Shown here: piece by piece, positions 7,573 to 15,715 of the stretch
How positions within the stretch are numbered: the stretch's first letter is position 1
How the letters are laid out: each line of letters begins with the position of its first letter
Origin: Pseudomonadota bacterium
GTDB taxonomy: Bacteria; Pseudomonadota; Alphaproteobacteria; Rhizobiales; Phreatobacteraceae
Assembly (NCBI GenBank): GCA_023416965.1
Contig: JAEZGJ010000107.1
Coordinates: 1 to 30,924 of the forward strand
Reading direction: 5' to 3'
DNA: 30,924 bases
Made by a program: the position numbers and the translations under genes
Notes under the pieces: generated by a model
The model's database searches: none
Told to the model about the DNA's origin: nothing
What the model saw: the letters and a program-made list of their open reading frames with translations, nothing else

Positions 7573-8068
7573 GGGGGCGCTCCGGGATGGCGGCCGTCTG
7601 GCGGGCACGATAGGCGTCGAGCCGCTCGGCCAGGGCCGGATCGTTGAGGGCGAGGACAGCCGCCGCCAGCAGCGCCGCATTGATGGCGCCGGGCTTGCCG
7701 ATCGCCAGCGTCCCCACCGGGATGCCCCCCGGCATCTGGACGATGGAATGGAGCGAATCGACGCCCGACAGCGCCTTGCTCTCCACAGGTACGCCGAAGA
7801 CCGGCAGCGGCGTCAGCGCCGCCGCCATGCCCGGCAGGTGCGCGGCGCCCCCGGCCCCGGCGACGATGATCTTGAAACCCTTGTCGCGGGCGGATCGGGC
7901 GAAGTCGTAGAGGCGGTCCGGGGTGCGATGGGCCGAGACGATCAGCGCCTCGTGGCCGATGCCGAGATCCGACAGGATCTCCGCCGCGTGGCGCATGGTC
8001 GCCCAGTCCGACTGGGACCCCATGATGATGGCGACGGGCTTGCCCCCGCTCGCGGCCGTCTCCGGCAT
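7559..8068 (-). CDS. purE: N5-carboxyaminoimidazole ribonucleotide mutase (class I PurE)
   Basis: Converts N5-CAIR to CAIR, the step after PurK. The 169-residue product has the substrate-binding loop IMGSQSDW near the N-terminus, ALIVSAHRTPDR with the catalytic His, and GAGGAAHLPGMAAA and QMPGGIPVGTLAIG further on, all class I PurE signatures (octameric enzyme). ATG 8068 is chosen because GGGAGG lies 5-6 nt upstream; an ATG at 8104 would add 12 residues but lacks a ribosome-binding site. It leads the purE-purK unit. Confidence 0.96.
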   Translation of the reverse strand: MPETAASGGKPVAIIMGSQSDWATMRHAAEILSDLGIGHEALIVSAHRTPDRLYDFARSARDKGFKIIVAGAGGAAHLPGMAAALTPLPVFGVPVESKALSGVDSLHSIVQMPGGIPVGTLAIGKPGAINAALLAAAVLALNDPALAERLDAYRARQTAAIPERPRDDA

Positions 8069-8121
8069 CGACGCCTCCCCCCGCACGTCGAGGATCGACG
8101 GCATCCAGAAAGAAGCGGCGG

Positions 8122-8150
8122 AGAATAGGCAGAGGACGGGTTCGTAGCAA
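8122..8150 (-). promoter_or_regulatory. Predicted promoter of purE-purK
   Basis: Minus-strand TTGCTA -35 (8150-8145) and TATTCT -10 (8127-8122), spacing 17 nt. The predicted start near 8115 leaves a leader of about 47 nt before ATG 8068. I see no purine riboswitch in the leader, which is too short for one. Confidence 0.45.
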
Positions 8151-8200
8151 GACGTCCCCGCCTGCGAATTGCTGCGTGGAATAGGCCCGTTCCCGAAGGG

Positions 8201-8413
8201 TCAGGCGATGATGTCAGGCGTCAGCAGGTCGTCCAGGAAGGCGATGCGGTCACGCAGCACGAGCTTGCGCTTCTTCAGCCGCTGGATCTGCAGCCGGTCG
8301 GCGACGGGCATCCGTGCCAGGGCATCGATGGCCGCATCGAGGTCGCGGTGTTCCTGACGCAACCTCTCCAGTTCCGCCAGCGCCTCGCGCTCGTCGATGT
8401 CGTTCGATGCCAT
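8201..8413 (-). CDS. YdcH/DUF465 family small coiled-coil protein
   Basis: A 70-residue, charged, helical protein. It matches the DUF465 pattern: a variable N-terminal helix (LAELERLRQEHRDLDAAIDA) and the conserved C-terminal stretch LQIQRLKKRKLVLRDRI, predicted to form an antiparallel helical hairpin or coiled coil. Cytoplasmic; function unknown. It precedes purE on the same strand with 132 nt between them. A second DUF465 gene lies divergently at 8650, with 236 nt of mutual upstream region. No convincing Shine-Dalgarno is seen before its ATG. Confidence 0.85.
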   Translation of the reverse strand: MASNDIDEREALAELERLRQEHRDLDAAIDALARMPVADRLQIQRLKKRKLVLRDRIAFLDDLLTPDIIA

Positions 8414-8649
8414 TGCGGTACCAGAGGCTGTGCCCGCACCGGGCGACGCCCGGCACTGATACCATTATGCCGCCCGCCGGGGTCGTTGGGCAAGGCAGGG
8501 CCCGACCGTCCAGTGGCCTGCGGCGCAAGGTCGCCGTAACATTCCGTGACTTTACTTTGCCACATACGGGTCCACACTCGTCCCCAGTCCGACGCGTTTT
8601 CGGACCTCGTCCGAAGCCGTCGGGACTCTTTGCCAAAAGGAGGACTTTG

Positions 8650-8832
8650 ATGAGCTTGCAGTCGCACCTCGCGGAACTCGAAAAGCGTCATGAGGCACTC
8701 GACCGGCAGTTGAGCCAGGTCGTCGCCCGTCCATCCTCCCTCGACGAGGAGATCACGGAGTTGAAGCGGCGGAAGCTGCAGCTGAAGGACGAGATCGAGC
8801 GCCTGAGGGCGAACGGGTCCAGCCTCCACTAG
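8650..8832 (+). CDS. YdcH/DUF465 family small coiled-coil protein, second copy
   Basis: A 60-residue product, MSLQSHLAELEKRHEALDRQ followed by the family core EITELKRRKLQLKDEIERL. It shares the K-R-K-L-x-L-(K/R)-D-(R/E)-I motif with the divergent copy at 8201-8413, so the two are paralogues of the same small family. A strong AAGGAGG ribosome-binding site lies upstream, and a clear intrinsic terminator follows within 35 nt, so this is probably a monocistronic, well-expressed gene. Function unknown. Confidence 0.88.
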   Translation: MSLQSHLAELEKRHEALDRQLSQVVARPSSLDEEITELKRRKLQLKDEIERLRANGSSLH

Positions 8833-8865
8833 CGCGGAGCCGGTCTTCGGCATCCCCTGGTTTCG

Positions 8866-8900
8866 AAACTGCCGGCGCCCTCACGGACGCCGGCAGTTTT
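8866..8900 (+). terminator. Rho-independent terminator of the second ydcH-like gene
   Basis: Perfect 9-bp GC-rich stem CTGCCGGCG / CGCCGGCAG (8869-8877 with 8888-8896) with a 10-nt loop, followed by TTTT and preceded by AAA. It would also work weakly for the cytochrome b561 transcript arriving from the other side. Confidence 0.85.
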
Positions 8901-8916
8901 CATGTCGGGGTCTCGC

Positions 8917-9468
8917 TCAGGGCCACATGCGTCGGAACACCCCGTCCTTGATGATGAACAGGTGCATGAGCGCCGCCCCCACATGGACGAAGACCAGCAG
9001 CGTCATCAGAATCGCCGTGCCGAAATGCACGCGATAGATGGCCGCGCAGGTGCTCTCCTGCCCGGAGAACGGCAGGGTGACCGGAATGGTCCAGAACAGG
9101 TTCACCGGGCCGTAGCACATGGAGGTGGCGAGCCAGCCGAGGAAGGGCACGAGGAAAATCAGGACATAGAGGAGATGATGGGTTGCCGCCGAGGCGATGC
9201 GCTGGAATCTGGTGAGGGTCGGCACCGGCGGCGGCGTGCCCTGCGTGACCTTCAGCGCCACCCGCGCCACCGCCAGCAGCAGCACGACCAGGCCGAAGGA
9301 CTTGTGCCACTCGTAGAGGCTGTTCTTCAGGGCCGGGTTCGCGCCGGGGTTGGGCGGATAGGGAATGCTCGACATGTAGATGCCGACCGGCACCAGGCCG
9401 ATGATGAGGGCGGCGGTCGCCCAGTGGATGATCCGATGGGGCGTCGAATAGACATCGGCCTGCGACAT
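8917..9468 (-). CDS. Cytochrome b561 family di-heme membrane protein
   Basis: A 183-residue inner-membrane cytochrome of the bacterial b561 (CybB) type, moving electrons between quinol and a periplasmic or redox partner. It shows STPHRIIHWATAALIIG at the start of helix 1, EWHKSFGLVVLLLAVAR in helix 2, THHLLYVLIFLVPFLGW in helix 3 and VHFGTAILMTLLVFVHVGAA in helix 4; the histidines in these helices are the expected heme ligands. ATG 9468 is preferred: an upstream AGGG is properly spaced from it, while the ATG at 9477 sits directly against that AGGG. It is divergent from ribA. Confidence 0.9.
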   Translation of the reverse strand: MSQADVYSTPHRIIHWATAALIIGLVPVGIYMSSIPYPPNPGANPALKNSLYEWHKSFGLVVLLLAVARVALKVTQGTPPPVPTLTRFQRIASAATHHLLYVLIFLVPFLGWLATSMCYGPVNLFWTIPVTLPFSGQESTCAAIYRVHFGTAILMTLLVFVHVGAALMHLFIIKDGVFRRMWP

Positions 9469-9604
9469 GGCTGCCATCCCTTATCTCGTCTCCAGGGATG
9501 ATGAGCGGGCGCGATGGTGGAGGCAAGAGCCGCTGCCGCTGGTGAATGCGGGCCTCTGTCGTTACGGAACGATGACGCCGGCCCCGTTTGATGCGACGAT
9601 GGCT

Positions 9605-9651
9605 GGTGACACTTTTTTCGCCGCTCCTGATCCAAAAGGGACAGTGACACC
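9605..9651. repeat. Pair of GTGACAC repeats between cytochrome b561 and ribA
   Basis: GGTGACACT (9605-9613) and AGTGACACC (9643-9651) share the 7-mer GTGACAC in direct orientation. Because the 7-mer is nearly self-complementary, they also form an 8/9 inverted pair. The spacing is 38 bp, and the stretch between them includes TTTTTT and AAAAGGG. They lie in the 256-nt shared upstream region of two divergent genes. They could be regulator sites or the ends of a tiny remnant element. No more can be said. Confidence 0.3.
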
Positions 9652-9724
9652 ATACATGGACCGTGAGCAGCCGGACGGACGTCCCGCCGGCGCCGCCTCG
9701 GGGGCATGAAAGGCCTTGTTGACG

Positions 9725-10846
9725 ATGGAAACTTCCGGAATTCTCGGCGGCGCTGCCGATATCGTCCGGGCCCAGGTCGAACGGGCCATTGCCGAACTGC
9801 GTGCCGCGCGGCCGGTGATGATCACCGGTGCCGGGCGGGCCGTTCTCGTCTTCGGCGTCGACGGGCTCGACCATGGCGCGGCGGAGGCAGCCGCCCGCCT
9901 CAGCCCGACCATGGCTCATCTGGTTCTGCCGGCCGCTCGCCTGCGTCGCCTCGGCCTCGACCGCTCGGCTCCGGCCCGCGTCGCCCTGCCACAGATCGAC
10001 GCCGGGCGGATCGAGAGCCTCGCCCTCACCGTCGAGGCGCGGATCGACGCGCCGGTCTCCCCGGTCGACGACCTCGACGAGGCGGCGCTCGAACTCGCCC
10101 GTCTCGCGCTTGTCGTGCCGGCCGTGGTCATGGTGCCGCTGGCTGCCGGCAGCGCCGCTCCCGGCCACGTCCTCGCGGTCGACGCGACGGCGATCGGCGA
10201 TTTCCGCAAGCTCGAAGCCCGGCTCATCCGCATCGTCGGCCGCGCGCCTGTGCCGCTGGAGGGCGCGCCAGAGACCGAATTCGTCGTCTTCCGCGGCGGC
10301 GAGGGCCTGCGCGACCAGGTCGCCATCGTCATCGGCAAGCCCGACCCCGCCCAGCCTGTGCCGGTGCGCCTGCACTCCGCCTGCCTCACCGGCGACCTCT
10401 TTGGCTCGCTGAAATGCGATTGCGGCGACCAGTTGCGCGATACGGTCGAATGGATGGCGAAGAACGGCGGCGGCGTGCTGCTCTATCTCGACCAGGAAGG
10501 CCGCGGCAACGGCATCGCCAACAAGATGCGCGCCTATCGGCTGCAGTCGCTCGGCTGGGACACCTACGATGCCGACGAGGTGCTCGGCTTCGACCTCGAC
10601 CAGCGCCGCTTCGACTTCGCGGCGGAGATGCTGAAGCAACTCGGTATCCGCTCCATCGACGTCATGACCAACAATCCCGTCAAGATTGCCGCCATGGCGG
10701 AGGCCGGGATCGAGGTCCGCTCCGAGCGCCGGGTGATCGGCCGCGCCACCGACGAGAACGTGCGCTACCTCACCTCGAAGCGCGACCGCGCCGGCCACGC
10801 CATCGACGCCGACGCGCTCATCGCCAGTCTCGCCTCCCGCAAATAG
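9725..10846 (+). CDS. ribA: GTP cyclohydrolase II with degenerate RibB-like N-terminal domain
   Basis: First step of riboflavin synthesis: GTP to 2,5-diamino-6-ribosylamino-pyrimidinone phosphate, formate and pyrophosphate. The C-terminal half is a complete GTPCH-II: Zn site HSACLTGDLFGSLKCDCGDQ (residues 217-236, Cys 220, 231 and 233), then YLDQEGRGNGIANKMRAY, and the TNNP-K-ALE-like segment as TNNPVKIAAM. The N-terminal ~190 residues occupy the place of DHBP synthase (RibB) but lack its acidic RENEGD-like catalytic loop (here FGVDGLDHGAAEAA), so that domain is probably inactive and a separate ribB is needed. In-frame TTG codons at 9716 and 9719 are alternative starts; AAAGG suits 9719 better than the ATG. 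Confidence 0.93.
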   Translation: METSGILGGAADIVRAQVERAIAELRAARPVMITGAGRAVLVFGVDGLDHGAAEAAARLSPTMAHLVLPAARLRRLGLDRSAPARVALPQIDAGRIESLALTVEARIDAPVSPVDDLDEAALELARLALVVPAVVMVPLAAGSAAPGHVLAVDATAIGDFRKLEARLIRIVGRAPVPLEGAPETEFVVFRGGEGLRDQVAIVIGKPDPAQPVPVRLHSACLTGDLFGSLKCDCGDQLRDTVEWMAKNGGGVLLYLDQEGRGNGIANKMRAYRLQSLGWDTYDADEVLGFDLDQRRFDFAAEMLKQLGIRSIDVMTNNPVKIAAMAEAGIEVRSERRVIGRATDENVRYLTSKRDRAGHAIDADALIASLASRK

Positions 10847-10907
10847 GCGGGATGGCGGCGCGGGCCGCGCTGGGCTAAGAGGCGGCAGGTCCCAACCGGC
10901 GCCGCCC

Positions 10908-13175
10908 ATGCCCGCTTCCCCTGCCGTGCCTTTCCGCCTCGCGCCGGTCCTCGGGCTCTTCGCTCTAGGCTGGTTCGCCCTCGCCGCGCCCTGGCTGCTC
11001 GGTCAGGTGACGATCCCCTGGGACGCCAAGGCCCATTGGTACCCGCACCTCGTCTTCGCGGCGCGGGCTCTCCACGGCGCGACCTCCCCGGCCTGGACGC
11101 CCAACATTTTCGCGGGCTCGCCGGAAATCGCCGATCCCCAGTCGGTGCTTTTCTCGGCGCCGCTCCTCGCCCTTGCCGCGCTGATGCCGCGGCCCGGCCT
11201 GACCGCCATGGACTGGGCCGTCTTCGCCATGCTCTTCGCCGGCGGGACGGGCGTGATCCTCCTGTTCCGCGACCGCGGCTGGCACTGGGGCGGGGCCCTC
11301 GTCGCCGCCCTCGCCTTCGCCTTCGGTGCGGCGGCGTCCTGGCGCATCCAGCACCTCTCCCAGGTCTTCTCGCTCTGCTGGTGGCCGATCGCCTGGTTGC
11401 TGCTGGCGCGCGCCCTCGACCGCCGCTCCATCCTCTGGGGCATCGCCGCAGGGCTCGCGGCGGCGCTGATGGTGCTCGGCCGCGACCAGGTGGCCATGCT
11501 CTGCGCCTACCTCCTGGCGGCGACGATCCTGGCGCAATGGGCCGCGGCCGAACGGCCCCTCCGTGAGGTACGCGCTACCTTCGCGCCCCTGGTCGCGGCA
11601 GCCGTGGCCGGAGCCCTGGTCGTGGCCGTGCCGGTCCTCATGTCGGCTCTTTGGGGGGCGGAATCGAACCGCGTCGTCATCGACGAGATCGGCGCCGGCC
11701 GCGGCTCGCTCCATCCGGCGCACCTGCTCACCTGGGCCGTGGGCAACCTCTACGGCGCCGCGGGCCCCCTTGCCGAGCATTGGGGACCGCCGAGCCCGAC
11801 CTGGGGCGAGACCGGCCTCTTCCTCGCCCGCAACATGGGCAATCTCTATGCGGGCGCCCTGCCCCTCCTGCTGGTGCTCGGCCTCCTGCGCACCGGCGCC
11901 GCCTTCGACCGCGACATCCGCTTCGTCACGGCCGCCCTCGCCGTCATGCTGCTCTACGCCCTCGGCTGGTACACACCGGCCTTCCGGTTGTTCTGGCACC
12001 TGCCCGGCGTCGATCTCTTCCGCCGCCCCGCCGATGCCGTCTTCGTCGTCGGCGGCCTCTTCGCCATCCTCTCAGGCTACGGCGCGCACCGGCTGCTGAC
12101 GGGAGCGCTCGCCACCGGCTGGCGCATCGAGGCCCTCGTGGCCGCCGCTCTGATGACGCTGGCGAGCGCCCTCATCGTCGCCAAGGCCGCGCCCGAGGCG
12201 GCCTGGATGAACCTCGCCGTCGCCGTGGGTTCGATCGCGGTGGCGCTGCTGGTGCTCGGCCTGGGCCGCCGCCTGCCGGCGAGAGCCCTCGCCATTGGTC
12301 TCGCGGTGGTGCTGGCGGCTGACCTGCGCCTCACCAACGGGCCGAGCGAATCCACCGCCCTGCCCCCGGCGAGCTACGCGGTGCTGGAGCCAGGCAGCAC
12401 TGATCCTGCCCTCGCGCTGATCCGCTCGCTGACGGTGCGCGATGCCACGCGCCGCGACCGGGTCGAACTCATCGGCCTCGGCTACGAATGGCAGAACGCC
12501 GCCATGTCGCACGATCTGGAGGACGTGCTCGGCTTCAATCCGGTGCGCTCGGCCGCCTATGCCAACCTGGTCGGCGCCGAGGACATTGCGGCCCTGCCGG
12601 GCCAGCGGCGCTTTCCGCCGGCCTTCCCGTCCTATCGTGGTGAACTCGCCGACATCCTCGGGCTGCGCTACGTCGTTTCGCGGGTGCCCCCGAACGAGAT
12701 TGACCGGCGGCTCACCCCGGACGCCCTGCCGCTGGTCGGCGAGGCCGGCGGGATCCTAATCTACGAGAACATCCGCGCCCTGCCCCGTGTCTGGGTGGCG
12801 CCGACCTCCTTGGCGACGCCGCCCGACCTTGCGACGGCGGGCTTCCCGTCGGGCCTCGACCCGCGCCTCACCGTCCTCCTCGAGGGGGAGGTTCCGCCGC
12901 CGCGCCAACCCGGCGGCACCGCCCGCATCCTCGCCTACGGCAATGCGGTGGTGACGGTGGAGACGACGACCGCAGACGGCGGCGTACTCGTCCTCGCCGA
13001 TGCCTGGCATCCCTGGTGGAGCGCACGGATCGGCGGCCGCGACGTGCCGATCCGCCGCGCCTTCGGACTTGTGCGCGCCGTCGAGGTTCCAGCAGGCACA
13101 GCCACCGTCACCTTCACCTTCGAACCGCTGGCCGGCCTCGCCCGCCAGCTCTCGGAGCGGTTCAGGCGACCTTGA
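10908..13175 (+). CDS. YfhO-like multi-pass membrane protein (putative GT-C glycosyltransferase)
   Basis: A 755-residue integral membrane protein: roughly a dozen hydrophobic helices in the first ~480 residues, then a soluble C-terminal region of about 240 residues ending in a beta-rich segment (LVLADAWHPWWSARIGGRD) typical of YfhO proteins. An acidic loop after helix 1 carries WDAKAHWYPHL (Asp 39), in the position of the catalytic Asp of GT-C lipid-linked sugar transferases. The expected role is decorating a cell-envelope polymer with sugar, by family inference; the acceptor is unknown. Its stop lies inside the convergent end of pxpA, overlapping it by 14 bp. The upstream ribosome-binding site is weak. 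Confidence 0.8.
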   Translation: MPASPAVPFRLAPVLGLFALGWFALAAPWLLGQVTIPWDAKAHWYPHLVFAARALHGATSPAWTPNIFAGSPEIADPQSVLFSAPLLALAALMPRPGLTAMDWAVFAMLFAGGTGVILLFRDRGWHWGGALVAALAFAFGAAASWRIQHLSQVFSLCWWPIAWLLLARALDRRSILWGIAAGLAAALMVLGRDQVAMLCAYLLAATILAQWAAAERPLREVRATFAPLVAAAVAGALVVAVPVLMSALWGAESNRVVIDEIGAGRGSLHPAHLLTWAVGNLYGAAGPLAEHWGPPSPTWGETGLFLARNMGNLYAGALPLLLVLGLLRTGAAFDRDIRFVTAALAVMLLYALGWYTPAFRLFWHLPGVDLFRRPADAVFVVGGLFAILSGYGAHRLLTGALATGWRIEALVAAALMTLASALIVAKAAPEAAWMNLAVAVGSIAVALLVLGLGRRLPARALAIGLAVVLAADLRLTNGPSESTALPPASYAVLEPGSTDPALALIRSLTVRDATRRDRVELIGLGYEWQNAAMSHDLEDVLGFNPVRSAAYANLVGAEDIAALPGQRRFPPAFPSYRGELADILGLRYVVSRVPPNEIDRRLTPDALPLVGEAGGILIYENIRALPRVWVAPTSLATPPDLATAGFPSGLDPRLTVLLEGEVPPPRQPGGTARILAYGNAVVTVETTTADGGVLVLADAWHPWWSARIGGRDVPIRRAFGLVRAVEVPAGTATVTFTFEPLAGLARQLSERFRRP

Positions 13176-13929
13176 ACGGCCGGATGGCGATCCCGGCCTT
13201 TTCGAGCGTCTCGCGCACCGTCCGTGCCATGGCGACCGCGGCAGGATTGTCGCCGTGGACGCAGATCGTGTCGATGCCGACCTTCAGGCGCTTGCCGGTG
13301 ACCGTGACGACCTCCTGGTCCTCCACCATGCGCAGCACCCGCTCGGCAGCGAGGGCGGCGTCATGGATGACGGCCCCCTCCACCTTGCGGCTCGTGAGGT
13401 TCCCGGAATCGTCATAGGTGCGGTCGGCGAAGACCTCCCGCGCCATGGGCAGGCCGAGCCTGGCCGCCGCGCGTTCCGTCGAGAGGCCAGGCATGACCAC
13501 GTAGACGAGGTCCCGGTCCACCGCCTTGATGGCGCGTCCCACCGCCATGGCCATGTCGTCGTCGTCGTTGGTCATGTTGCCGAGGGCGCCGTGGGTCTTC
13601 ACGTGCGTGACCTTGTGGCCGGCCATCACGGCGAGCGCCTGCATGGCGCCGACCTGGTAGGCGATCTGCTTCTCGAGGTCGGCCATGCTGTCGCCGCGGA
13701 TGACCCGGCGGCCGAAGCCCCAGAGGTCGCCGAAGCCCGGATGGGCGCCGATGGAGACGCCCTTGGCCTTCGCGATCTCGGCGGTGCGGTGCATGATCAG
13801 CGGGTCCCCCGCATGCCAGCCGCAGGCGACGTTGGCCGAGGAGACGATGGAGAGCATCGCCTCGTCGTCGCCCATCTTCCAGGGGCCGAAGCCCTCGCCC
13901 ATGTCCGAATTGAGATCGACGGCAGTCAT
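13162..13929 (-). CDS. pxpA: 5-oxoprolinase subunit PxpA (LamB/YcsF family)
   Basis: With PxpB and PxpC it hydrolyses 5-oxo-L-proline (pyroglutamate) to glutamate at the cost of ATP. The 255-residue product has the family motifs VDLNSDMGEGFGPW at the N-terminus, SSANVACGWHAGDP, and GAHPGFGDLWGFGRR, followed by HVKTHGALGN and TICVHGDNP. AAGGAGG lies 5 nt ahead of ATG 13929. It is the last gene of the dctPQM-pxpBCA operon, 11 nt after pxpC. Confidence 0.95.
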   Translation of the reverse strand: MTAVDLNSDMGEGFGPWKMGDDEAMLSIVSSANVACGWHAGDPLIMHRTAEIAKAKGVSIGAHPGFGDLWGFGRRVIRGDSMADLEKQIAYQVGAMQALAVMAGHKVTHVKTHGALGNMTNDDDDMAMAVGRAIKAVDRDLVYVVMPGLSTERAAARLGLPMAREVFADRTYDDSGNLTSRKVEGAVIHDAALAAERVLRMVEDQEVVTVTGKRLKVGIDTICVHGDNPAAVAMARTVRETLEKAGIAIRPFKVA

Positions 13930-13940
13930 GACGGCCTCCT

Positions 13941-14981
13941 TCAGGCGGCGGAATGGAGCGGCGGCTCGGCCGGCGGCGCATGGGCGTCGACCCAGCCGTC
14001 GACGAGATTGACCGACAGCAGATGCTCGGTGTCGAGGCCGAGGCCCGCCGGCTTCAGCCCGGCGCGGACGGCTGCCAGCATCGCCGCCTGGTCGCGCGCC
14101 GCGACGATGGCCTCGGCCAGGGTCACGGCAGTGAAGCGCATTTCGCTGCCCGGCCGCTGCTGCACGAAGCGCGGCAGGTCGGCGGAGACGATGGTGGCGA
14201 TCTTCGGATAACCGCCGGTGGTCTGCCGGTCGGCGAGGAGCACGATGGGCTCTCCCGATCCCGGCACCTGCACCGAGCCGGTGACGATGCCGTCGGAGAC
14301 GATGTTGAAGCCCTTGCCGTGTTCGATCGCCGGCCCGCTCAGGCGGTAGCCCATGCGGTCGGCCTCGGCCGAAACGCGGTAGGTCTCGCCGAGGAAGGTG
14401 GCGATGCCGGCGGGCGTGAAATAATCGTCCTGCGGCCCCAGCACGACCCGGAAGGCGCCGGCCGAGACCTGCGGCGCCACGGTGGCGACGAGATCGGGTC
14501 CCTGCGGGGTACCGCCGACGGGCAGGACCTGACCCGGCCGAACGGGCGCACGGTCGAGGCCGCCGAGCCCGCCGCGCAGGTGGAAGGACCGGCTGCCGAG
14601 ATCGGTCTTGACGGCGATTCCGCCGGACACCGCCAGCACCATGAAGGTGCCCGCACGGGCGGCACCCACCGTGATGCTCTGCCCGTCCTGCGCCGTGGCG
14701 CTTGTCAGCGGCGGCACCGGCTCGCCGTCGATCTTCAGGTCGGCATAGGCGCCGGCCAGCGCCACGCGCACCGACCCGCCCTCGACGACGAAGCTGCCGC
14801 CGAGAACCGTGAACTCGATGGCCGCCTCGCCGGGCTCGTTGCCGACGAGCATGTTGGCCACCGCCAGCGCGATCCGGTCCATGGCGCCCGCGGGACCAAC
14901 GCCGTAGCGCTGGTAGCCGAAGCGGCCGCCGTCCTGGATGGTGGTGCCGGCGCCGCAATCCTTCACGAGGAGCCGGATCAT
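13941..14981 (-). CDS. pxpC: 5-oxoprolinase subunit PxpC (biotin-dependent carboxyltransferase-like)
   Basis: A 346-residue protein of the CT_A_B/KipA family. It starts IRLLVKDCGAGTTIQDGGRF, then GYQRYGVGPAGAMD, with AAIEFTVLGG and later VLLADRQTTGGYPKIATI, which are standard family segments. PxpC handles the phosphorylated oxoproline intermediate together with PxpB. Its ATG overlaps the pxpB stop as ATGA (14978-14981), so the two are translationally coupled, as expected for a heteromeric complex. Related proteins occur in urea amidolyase, but the adjacent pxpA supports oxoprolinase. Confidence 0.94.
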   Translation of the reverse strand: MIRLLVKDCGAGTTIQDGGRFGYQRYGVGPAGAMDRIALAVANMLVGNEPGEAAIEFTVLGGSFVVEGGSVRVALAGAYADLKIDGEPVPPLTSATAQDGQSITVGAARAGTFMVLAVSGGIAVKTDLGSRSFHLRGGLGGLDRAPVRPGQVLPVGGTPQGPDLVATVAPQVSAGAFRVVLGPQDDYFTPAGIATFLGETYRVSAEADRMGYRLSGPAIEHGKGFNIVSDGIVTGSVQVPGSGEPIVLLADRQTTGGYPKIATIVSADLPRFVQQRPGSEMRFTAVTLAEAIVAARDQAAMLAAVRAGLKPAGLGLDTEHLLSVNLVDGWVDAHAPPAEPPLHSAA

Positions 14982-15703
14982 GACCCCCCCAGCTCCGCCA
15001 CCGGCTCGCCGGCCGCAGCCGCGGCATCGAGTGCGTCCCAGTCGGTCGCCGGAATGGGCCGGAACACCACCTCGTCACCGGCGCCGACCAGGAAGACCGG
15101 ATCGCGGTCCGGCATGAAGTTGCGCACGGGCGTGCGGCCCAGCAGGTGCCAGCCGGACGGCGCTTCCACCGAGGCGAAGAGCGCCTGCACACCGCCGATG
15201 GAGACGGTTCCCGCCGGAGTCTTCAGGCGCGGGCTGGTGCGTCGCGGCAGGGCGATGGTAAGATCGGCCCCCGACAGGTAGCAGAAGCCCGGCAGGAACC
15301 CCAGCATGGCGACGCGGTAGGTGCGGCTGGAATGCCGGCGAATGATCTCGTCAGTCGTCAGGCCGTGGCTCTTGGCAACGTCCTCGAGATCGATGCCAAA
15401 TTCGCCGCCATAGACGACCGGAATGATCCAGCGGCGCGGCGGGCGCCCGTCCATCTCGAGGCCGGCGAGAATGTCGTGCACCCGAGCCTCGAAAGCCGGC
15501 ATGTCGATGACCAGCGGATCGACCTGCACGAGCACCGAGCGATAGGTTGGCAGGGTCTCGATGACGCCGGGAATCGCCGCTTCGGCCAGCGCCGCGTCGA
15601 AGGCGAGGCAGAGCGCATTGAGCCCGTCGTCGATCTCGGTGCCGAACTCCACCGTGACGGCGGTGTCGCCGCACGGCAGGAAGCGCGGGATATAGGCGCC
15701 CAT
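14978..15703 (-). CDS. pxpB: 5-oxoprolinase subunit PxpB (KipI family)
   Basis: A 241-residue CT_C_D/KipI-type protein. Typical segments are PCGDTAVTVEFG near the N-terminus, PTYRSVLVQVDP, IIPVVYGGEFGIDLEDVA, MLGFLPGFCYLSG and PAGTVSIGGVQ, followed by GWHLLGRTP. It acts with PxpC in ATP-dependent activation of pyroglutamate. In Bacillus the homologue KipI inhibits the sporulation kinase KinA, but here the pxpC and pxpA neighbours point to the metabolic role. It starts 12 nt after dctM. Confidence 0.94.
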   Translation of the reverse strand: MGAYIPRFLPCGDTAVTVEFGTEIDDGLNALCLAFDAALAEAAIPGVIETLPTYRSVLVQVDPLVIDMPAFEARVHDILAGLEMDGRPPRRWIIPVVYGGEFGIDLEDVAKSHGLTTDEIIRRHSSRTYRVAMLGFLPGFCYLSGADLTIALPRRTSPRLKTPAGTVSIGGVQALFASVEAPSGWHLLGRTPVRNFMPDRDPVFLVGAGDEVVFRPIPATDWDALDAAAAAGEPVAELGGS

Positions 15704-15715
15704 GGCGGTATCCGA

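Noticed and set aside
8900..10909. A 669-codon open frame on the minus strand over ribA and cytochrome b561
   Set aside because: It is antisense to a well-supported ribA, has no family-like segments and reflects the lack of stops in GC-rich DNA.
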